A stretch of DNA of 64,000 nt from positions 294,598,592 through 294,662,591 of the forward strand of contig CM071567.1 in the NCBI GenBank assembly GCA_036426205.1, written 5' to 3'. Under the pieces are notes generated by a model. That model was given only the letters and a program-made list of their open reading frames with translations. It was not told the origin of the DNA and ran no database searches. Positions 56,279 to 64,000 of this stretch are shown one piece after another (position 1 is the stretch's first letter; each line of letters opens with the position of its first letter). Source of the DNA: Ascaphus truei (Eukaryota; Chordata; Amphibia; Anura; Ascaphidae). A program made the position numbers and the translations under genes.

Positions 56279-57039
56279 AGGGGCAGCATTTAGTGTAGGG
56301 CGGGTTTACTCTGAAGGTGTCAAAAGTAGGCATATACTTGTACCTTTTGCTTTACCTTTTCAATACAGCATAATGTATAACGAAGATGCAATTCTCATTG
56401 AATACACATTCATTAGTGGTTCAGTCCTTCTGAAAAGCCTCAATGACCCCCAACATTTCTAAGAAATATATCATGGCGATGATGCACTTATAAAAGAAGG
56501 GATACAGAACAACGCACACCCAAAGGTGGCTAGAGGAAGCGGGCATCCAGGTGCCACTAAACTGTGTTCGGCATCATGCCCATGGGAAGACTAAGAATTC
56601 TCTAGCTAAGCTGTAAAGTGGCAAACACAGAATCTCAGGGGAACCTTAATGCGTTAGATTTATTATACTGTATTATTTTAAGTTATTTTAAACAGTATAG
56701 AATAACAGGCTACTTAGCTCTATGAACATGCTGTGCCATATCCCAGTAGAAATCAGATTGTGATATGGAGCATATGGAGTTAACGTCAGCCTGGTAAAGG
56801 AGGTAACCGTCAGGGTATCGAGTGTGAGTAGCCTTGAGAAGCGGCAATGAAACTCCCCAACAGTATCCGTGTGGAGCACCCACATATTCACGATCAATCA
56901 CTGTTCCCTGGCGTTCTTCTGGCTTCGGTGAACCTGCGTGGTGCACCCTCCCTCCGCGGCGTCTCTCAGATTCGGAAATGGTAGCACAAAGGTTAAAGGA
57001 TCAAAAAAGGCAGCCGCTCCTTAAGGGTACAGTACTCAC
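56279..57039. other. Unassigned sequence
   Basis: No gene or repeat boundary is supported. Short frames of 60-80 codons on both strands lack motifs. Confidence 0.4.
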
Positions 57040-57310
57040 CAGTAGGTAAAAGTAAAAAACTTTATTAAACTACATCAAAACAGATACGGTCCACAGACAG
57101 AACAAAAAGAACCTCCTCCCATGCGTTTCGAACAGCTAGTGTATACTCCTTGAGAAAGAACACTAGCTGTTCGAAACACGTGGGAGGAGGTTCTTTTTGT
57201 TCTGTCTGTGGACTGTATCTGTTTTTAAGTAGTTTAATAAAGTTTTTTACCTTTACCTACTGGTGAGTACTGTACCCTTAAGGAGTGGCTGCCTTTTTTA
57301 ATCCTCTACC
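57040..57310. mobile_element. Foldback element with head-to-head hammerhead-like cores
   Basis: Arms of about 115-125 bp (ggcagccgctccttaagggt / acccttaaggagtggctgcc; agaacctcctcccatgcgtt / aacacgtgggaggaggttct) are close to perfect complements. The plus-strand core at 57150-57182 reads TTGAGAA, GAAC/GTTC stem, GAAA, C-AC-GTG. The minus strand has the matching GAAACGCATG. The catalytic box is degenerate. Same design as the foldbacks at 6640-6865 and 28377-29340. Confidence 0.65.
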
Positions 57311-57977
57311 CTTTGTGCTATTTTAAACAGTAAACTAATAAGGTTTACAGTATATCTCTATGTGCCCACCATGATTCAAATGTGAAAAATAAATACAGAT
57401 ATTAAGCCTAGCCACTACACTGTGCTTGCAGAAATAAAGGCTACAGAGGTTTTGTCTATGTGAATGCCTGTCTATGGAATGCATGTGTGTCAATCAATAG
57501 GAATTTGAATTTCAGAGGAGGCGGGAAGAGGAGGCGCGAGGGGGCTGAGTTTTACTCTTAACATGGGGGAACGGCCGACAATGGTGGGGTAGGGGTGACT
57601 GCTTTGTCTATTGCATGTATCCATCCAGTCTATAGTGTGGTCAAATCCCCCAGCACTGATGTGAACACTGAATACTGCCATTTTACAGAAGAAACAAGTC
57701 ACGTTGCATTTGCAATGTTTCACGGTTACAATGTTTTTATTTCTGTGAAACACCCACACACAGTAGTATAAAAGTATAATAATGTATACACTATACTATA
57801 TACTACTGTATGTGCCCACTATGATTAAAATATAAAAACAGTAGAAACCTCTGTATTACAAGGAGTTACTGTGCTTAGCATTTAGTATATGTCTCTAATA
57901 ATGTATACAGTATATCTCTATGTGCTCACCATGATAAAATAAAAAAAAAAGTCTCAACAGTATTAAAAAGGCTGAAC
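57311..57977. repeat. Gap with a dispersed 30-bp direct repeat
   Basis: cagtatatctctatgtgccc followed by accatgat occurs near 57348 and 57910 and, diverged, near 57807, each followed by an AT-rich stretch. No gene. Confidence 0.4.
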
Positions 57978-60900
57978 ATTTTTTTTTTTTTATATATAAC
58001 TTGTATTTTATTATACATAAATGCATGATATACATGAAAAACACATCAGGTGCACATATAGCATATAATATACAATAACATAATCATAACAAGCTCAAGT
58101 GGTTTTTCGAGCCCTACATAACCTCGTGAGTGTGAATCGTTATTTGTATTGTAGGGGACTGGGTAAATGCTAATAGTTACAAAAGGGGATAAAAAAAAGG
58201 AGGGGGAGGTAAAGGAGGGGGCGGGGGGAAGGAGAGAGGGAAGGGGAATCCGAGGGTAAGGGTACATCCGCCTCCAGGAAACACAGAGGTGGCGTGAAGG
58301 CTGTGTATCAGCTAACAAGGCCTTTCGGTAGTATATATGATTGGGCATAATGGGTATGAGGCTCTCGGTGTGGGGTTGGTTTTCATGCCCCTAAAGGAGA
58401 ACGCATTTATTACTATTATAGCCAAATTGTGTTACGCTCTACCCCGGGGATATCTGTTTGGGCAAGCCAAGGAGCCCAGACTTTTTGATAATTGCCGCCA
58501 GTGTCGTTAACTAAGCTCGTTAACTTTTCCATCTGGCAGATAAACCAAATACGATTCCGAATCTTTGATATAATTGGGATATCGGGGCGTTTCCATAGTG
58601 CTGCGATCCTGATGACTTCTCTGTAACTTTCTGTTCTGTAGAAATATTGTGAAGAGCAAAATGTGCGATTAGTTTATTGAGTGATTTTGATAGGCCCTTT
58701 ATGGGTCTGTTCAAAAGAAACAGCCAAAGGTCTGGGGGAATAGTGAGATCGAATAGTCTCTGGATCCAATTTCTGATCTTTTCCCATATCGGGGATATCA
58801 GCGGGCAAGACCACAGCATATGTAACAGGTCAGCTGTTCCTCCACATTGTTTAGGACACAGTGGGGAGGACCCTGGTATAAACTTAGATAGTTTGAGTGG
58901 GGTGAGGTACCATCTCATAAGAACTTTATATGCGTTCTCCTTCAGTGTGATGCATATCAAACTTTTTGCGGCTCCCAGGAATATAGTATTCCACTCTTCG
59001 TCGTCTATGGACTCCCCTAGGTCTCTCTCCCATTGGGTACGGAATGAAGGTGATTGTAGCTTTGAGGCTGCAGGTTCGACTACCTCTCTATATATCGTAG
59101 ATATGAGTCCCTTAGTGTCGGTTTCTGCCCGACAGAGCTTTTCAAAATTCGTCAATGGGGGGGATGGGGCGAATTTATTATAAAATGATCTGAGCTGGAG
59201 GTATTTATGGAATTCAGCGTGGGGAATGTCTTTTTCTAGTCTGAGATGGTCAAAAGATTTAATTTTTAGATCATAGCCCTCCAGATCTTTGAGTCTAGCA
59301 TAGCCTTTTTGTTTCCAAATTGAGTGATTATGACCAATAAATCCCGGTGCAAAGCTAGGATTATTCTAAATGGGTGACATCAGAGAACTTGCTGAGGTGA
59401 GTGAGTTTTTTAATCTTGAAGCTTCCCAAACAGATATGGAGTTAGCCATTGAGGTAAGCGGTAAAATAGCGTTTTTCCTTGATGTTTTAGGTAGCCAAAT
59501 CAAATTGTTAAGCTCTAAAGGGGAGCAAGCCGCATGTTCGAGCTCTACCCAACTTTTTAATTTGGGGTCGGAATGCCATTGTATGACTTGGCTTAATTGA
59601 GCAGCTTTGAAATATGACAACAGGCAGGGTACTGCTAGGCCACCAGCTAAGATAGGTCTCTTCATAGATAATTTATTTACTCTCGGTTTTTTACCTCCCC
59701 AGATAAAATTAGATATTCCAGACTGAAGTGAGAGTATGTCTTCAGTTTGAGTGGCACAGGTAATGTCTGGAAGAGGTATAGGATACGAGGAAGTAGCTTC
59801 ATCTTAACGCTGTGAATCCTTCCAATCCAAGAAATCTTCTTGGAGGACCATCTGATTAAGTCTTGTTTTAGAGTCCAGATCAGTTTGGGATAATTTGCTT
59901 TATAGTTGCTTTTTGCATCTTTGGTGATATGGATCCCCAAATATTTTATCGAGTTCTTTTGCCAGTTAAAGTTGAAATTTAGCTTCAGTAATTTCTCTGT
60001 ATGTCTAGGGAGGTTGATATTCAGAGCTTCAGATTTGGATTGGTTAATCTTGAAACCGAGACCTTGGAGAATTTATCCAGTAGGCCGAACAGGTTAGGTA
60101 ATGAAGTAAGGGGTTTGGAGATAATTAATAGGATATCATCAGCATACAGGGCCGCTTTATGTGATTGGGAGAAAACGTTTAACCCTGAGATGTCCGGACT
60201 ATCTCGGATTCGTGCCACGAGGGGTTCAATACATAGGGCGAACAGGAGGGGAGATAAAGGACATCCCTGTCTTGTGCCACTCTGGATTTGAAATGGGACC
60301 GAGGGGAAGCCCTGATGTATAACCCTGGCGGTTGGGCCTGAGTATAGCGACATAATCGCTCTGCTCACCCGGGTTTCCGAAGCCAAATGCCGCGAGCATC
60401 TCTTTTAAGTATGGCCAGTCTATCCTATCAAACGCTTTTTCTGCATCCAGACTTAATAGCATGTTTTGTGTGTAATTTTTGTTAGCCAATTCCAACAGAT
60501 CAATAAATCATCGGGTGTTATCCGCTGCTTGCCTCCCCTTAACAAAACCGACCTGATCTGGGTGTATTAGTCTGGGTAGGATAAGGCTTATTCTATTGGC
60601 CAATAATTTAGCATATATTTTGATATCAGTATTAATTAGAGGTATTGGCCTATAGCTTTTACAATTTAGCGGATCCTTGCCAGGTTTATGTATAAGTGAT
60701 ATAGACGCTCGCAGCATGTCCCCAGGAATCGGGGCTCCTGCCAAGATAGCATTAAACATTTGGAGCAGCCTCGGGGCTAGGACTCGGAAAATTTCTTATA
60801 ATAAAGCCCCGAAAAGCCATCAGGGCCTGGTGCATTTGATGGCTTAAGCTCTTTGATGGCCTGCGACACTTCTTCCAATGTGAAGTCAGCGCCTATAGCT

Positions 60901-62242
60901 TCTCTGTCTTGCTCTGTCAATCTCTCTAGTTTTGAGCTGGCTAAGAAATCTCTCAATGCTCTGCTCGTGTTGTTATTATGTGCCACTTTCTTTCCATCGT
61001 AAAGGGAACCATAGAATGAACCGAATTCTTCTACTATTTTTTTAGGGTTGGCCGTGATTGTACCTGATTTTAAGCGTATAGCTTGGATATTAAACTTAGA
61101 TTGCCTATCCTTCAGTGCCTGAGCCAGCATCGTATCCGGCCTGTTTGCTTTTTCGTAAAATTTCCTCTTAGACCAACATAAAGAGTTATCTGCCCGGGAA
61201 GTCAATAGCATATTTAATTCAATTTTTGTGTCTTTCAGTTCCTGTGTCGGTATCGGGTCTGGGTTGTTCTTATGATTTGATAGCAAGGAATGCAATTTGG
61301 ATTGGAGCGTCCGAATTTTGGAGTCTCTTATTCTTTTCCTCCTGGCCATAGTGGTGATTAATATGCCCCTTAAAGTTGCTTTGTGAACGTCCCATAATAC
61401 TGTATGGGACTCCACAGAGCCTGTGTTTATCTCAAAAAATTGAGCTATCTCTTGATCAATTGTATCGCATATATCAGGTATTTTGAGGATAGATTCATTA
61501 AGTTTCCAGTTTGCGTCTGGTCGATTGGTCTGAATATTGTTGCACCAAAGCTCAATTGGTGCATGGTCAGACCATGAAATATCATGGATCTTTGTATGAG
61601 TGACCTTAGGAACCAAGTGGCATGAAACAAAGAGGTAATCGATTCTGCTGTATGATGTGTGTGGGAGTAAAAAGTATAGTCTCTGGATGTAGGGTGGAGT
61701 TCCCTCCAAATATCAATGAGGTGATTGCCTTTTAAGGCACTGCGTAGGGCGTCCTGTGCTTTTTTGTTATCTGAGTCGCCGCCTCCTGATCTATCTAGGG
61801 CAGGCTGTAATGTAATATTGAAATCTCCAGCTATTATGATATACCCCCTGGCTACTGTGTGTAGCAAGCGGGAAAATCTATCAAAGAAGGACGCCTCTTG
61901 AGCGCAGGGTGCATATACAGAGGCTAGTGTGATGGGCTGCTCATGGATTGTTCCCGTTATGATAATGAAACGACCTTCTGCGTCCTTTTTGATTGTCTGG
62001 GCTATGAAAGGGATGGTATTATGAAATAAAATAGCTACTCCTCTCTTTTTGGCTGATGCTGAGGCCGTGTAGAATTGGGAGAAACCCTTGTCTAAAAACC
62101 TGGGGGAGTTATTCTTACTGAAGTGTGTCTCCTGCAAGAAGAAAACCTCCACCTTCTTTCTCCTATAGTCCGTGAAGGCCAGTTTTCTTTTGGTTGGGCT
62201 ATTAAAGCCCTTCACGTTATGTGAGATTAATGTTAACGCCAT
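57978..62242 (-). pseudogene. L1/Tx1-type LINE ORF2: endonuclease, RT, C-terminal Cys region
   Basis: Minus strand from ATG 62242. The APE endonuclease part has LISHNVKGFNSP, FLQETHFS, AGDFNITLQPALDRSG, SRIDYLFVSCH and SDHAPIELW, so all expected motifs are present. The RT part has SYRPIPLINTDIKIYAKLLA and VGFVKGRQAADN (60508-60759), DAEKAFDRIDWPYL (motif A), GTRQGCPLSPLLFAL (motif B) and YADDILLII (motif C, near 60095-60120). The C-terminal part has CPKQCGGTADLLHMLWSCP. A T run at about 57979-57994 is the poly-A tail. Several frameshifts and stops (near 61700, 60760, 60500, 59950, 59700-59200) inactivate it. The motif set places it in the L1/Tx1 group; I cannot separate the two. Confidence 0.9.
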
Positions 62243-63162
62243 ATCTTATGGTACAGGAGGTGATGTGTAGAGTGTTCTGTATACTTACATTTGGTGCTAT
62301 TGTCATGGATTCTTTCAGATGTGTCCATACCTGTCACACCACCACGATGAACCCGCCGGAGACAATGCATCCTGGGGGGGGGAGGGGAGGAGGGAGAGGG
62401 CAGGGATAGGTAGGCAATACATGGGAAATAACGATAGGATTAGCACGAGGATGGGAAAAAATGAAAAGGGTGAGAAGAAAAAATAAATAAATAACAAGGG
62501 AAGAACAAAATGCAAGAGCACATCTCGGGGGCCCCCGAGTGTAGCTCCTGTGCCCAGGGGGTGGGTCGTCTGGCTTCACCAAAAGGATGAGCCAATCTCC
62601 AAACGTGGAGGTCAACCACCGTGGGTCTTGTAATCGGGCCCTTAAAACTGGGGACCGAAGGGGGGGCCACATGTGCGAAGGAGAGTGGCTCCCCCGGCAC
62701 CATTCAATATTGTGAGAACTTTGTAATTGTGACTAAACATATGGCAAAACCCAAAACCTGTGTCAAAACATATACCAAACATATACCAAAACGTAACACG
62801 TGTCCCCCATATCTCTTGTCTTGTATCCCCTTATCCCAAGATGATCTTTCCAACAAGGGGATATAGCAAGATGTTACTTATGGGCATATCCGGTCAATAT
62901 GTTTAAAGTATCCTGCCATATGAACATATAACTATTAAATAACTTATAACTCATGTAACCAACGATAGCTGTGTATAGTTACACAACATTGGAACTGCAA
63001 TTGGCATTAGATAGTGAGGCATTTAAAGTGAGGTTTTTAAGTGATAAATACAGTTAGACTACAGTTAATATATATAGTTAATATACTCACTTTCTTCATG
63101 CAAGACCAATAACCAATAACCTCAGCTGATATGACATGGATCTAATTGCATTCTCTTCACAG
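62243..63162 (-). other. Region upstream of LINE ORF2
   Basis: The first about 95 bp (to 62338) matches the sequence upstream of the second L1 copy (63766-63852) and so belongs to the LINE. Beyond lies a G-rich tract (62371-62400) and sequence without a recognisable ORF1. Short frames on the minus strand (62315-62703) show no coiled-coil, RRM or zinc-knuckle pattern. Confidence 0.45.
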
Positions 63163-63344
63163 GTATGTTCCTGATGTTGAAACCCTGTGTAAAAGACTGA
63201 ATCTGGCCTTGTAGAATTGATATAAGTATGTTCCTGATGTTGAAACCCTGTGTAAAAGACTGAATCTGGCCTTGTAGAATTTATATAAGTATGTTCCTGA
63301 TGTTGAAACCCTGTGTAAAAGACTGAATCTGGCCTTGTAGAATT
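63163..63344. repeat. 63-bp tandem repeat, three copies
   Basis: Units start at 63163, 63226 and 63289 with gtatgttcctgatgttgaaa. They are nearly identical (one g/t change in attgatataa / atttatataa); the third is cut at about 63344 where L1 sequence begins. No unique spacers, so not a CRISPR-like array. Confidence 0.9.
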
Positions 63345-63852
63345 AATCTCCAGCTATTATGATATACCCCCTGGCTACTGAGTGTAGCAAGTGGGAAAAT
63401 CTATCAAAGAAGGACGCCTCTTGAGCGCAGGGTGCATATACAGAGGCTAGTGTGATGGGCTGCTCATGGATTGTTCCCGTTATGATAATGAAACGACCTT
63501 CCGCGTCCTTTTTGATTGTCTGGACTATGAAAGGGATGGTATTATGAAATACAATAGCTACTCCTCTCTTTTTGGCTGATGCTGAGGCCGTGTAGAATTG
63601 GGAGAAACCCTTGTCTAAAAACCTAGGGGAGTTATTCTTACTGAAGTGTGTCTCCTGCAAGAACAAAACCTCCGCCTTTTTTCTCCTATAATCAGTGAAG
63701 GCCAGTTTTCTTTTGGTCGGGCTATTAAAGCCCTTCACGTTATGTGAGATTAATGTTAACGCCATATCTTATGGTACAGGAGGTGATGTGTAGAGTGTTC
63801 TGTATACTTACATTTGGTGCTATTTTCATGGTTTCTTTCAGATGTGTCCATA
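63345..63852 (-). pseudogene. Second L1/Tx1-type copy, 5' part only
   Basis: Minus-strand frame from ATG 63765 repeats the endonuclease N-terminus of the first copy (LISHNVKGFNSP, FLQETHFS, IIIAGD) with a handful of differences. It stops abruptly at the 63-bp repeat, inside the endonuclease. Keeping the 5' part and losing the 3' part is unlike ordinary LINE truncation. It is cut on the other side by a TA-flanked MITE at 63853. Confidence 0.85.
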
Positions 63853-64000
63853 CACTGGCGACACACTTTATTCGAGCTTGGCTAGTCCCACGAATTCGGG
63901 TATACCCGGGTGTATTGAGGGTTGTGACTGTTTTCTGCCCGAGTGCATTGAGGTATTTTCCAAGCAGGGATTGAAGCATTTTATTCCCGCTGGCTGCAAT
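63853..64000. mobile_element. TA-flanked MITE, second copy, cut by the window end
   Basis: Starts CACTGGCGACACACTTTATT after TA (63851-63852), like the copy at 53899, but then diverges (tcgagcttggctagtcccac). Inserted in the L1 copy. The far end lies outside the window. Confidence 0.55.

Noticed and set aside
63163..63344. Regular repeats that might suggest a CRISPR-like array
   Set aside because: Direct head-to-tail units without unique spacers, in a eukaryotic transposon context.

Overview
The window reads as a repeat-saturated stretch of vertebrate nuclear DNA, most likely from an amphibian (probably a frog). This rests on the mix of elements: L2-type LINEs whose 3' tails end in a short AT-rich tandem, an L1/Tx1-type LINE, a Penelope-like element (PLE) with a GIY-YIG endonuclease, foldback elements carrying hammerhead-ribozyme-like motifs, a Helitron, hAT-, TTAA- and TA-flanked DNA elements, and long LTR elements. 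I see no intact host protein-coding gene, rRNA or tRNA. Almost every coding trace is transposon-derived or broken. The one long open frame lies inside an LTR element.

Layout. 0-2.7 kb: a LINE C-terminal remnant, then a broken SANT/Myb-like gene with a Pro/Ala minisatellite exon. 2.7-12.8 kb: a roughly 10 kb inverted duplication centred near 7.74 kb, each arm holding an L2 LINE, AT-rich sequence, a Pro/Ala-tail gene remnant, a hammerhead-type foldback and two tandem 480-490 bp units. The right-hand L2 runs on to about 13.95 kb. 14-29 kb: mostly unassignable DNA with foldbacks, a hAT MITE, microsatellites, a Helitron (19.6-21.3 kb), and a solo LTR with a 5-bp target duplication (22.4-24.5 kb). 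27.7-40.7 kb: one L2 copy split by a 9.7 kb nested insertion (hammerhead foldback plus LTR element I, itself containing two further inverted duplications) and by a TTAA-flanked element. 41.1-51.5 kb: LTR element II, whose ORF is interrupted by a 5.6 kb PLE with a 14-bp target duplication. 52.4-57.3 kb: LTR fragments, a TA-flanked MITE, a BEN-like pseudogene split by a hAT-like MITE, and another hammerhead-type foldback. 58-64 kb: an L1/Tx1-type LINE on the minus strand, a 63-bp tandem repeat and a second, partial L1 copy.

Together these give a relative history: L2 is older than the foldback, which is older than LTR element I; LTR element II is older than the PLE; the BEN-like gene is older than its MITE. 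The two LTR elements share LTR ends, a primer-binding-site-like sequence and a purine tract, yet show no protease, reverse transcriptase or integrase. They look like pol-less families that depend on helpers. The inverted duplications differ between arms largely by one-base indels in the stretches I compared, so an assembly artefact from unsplit hairpin-adapter reads must be excluded before treating them as biology.
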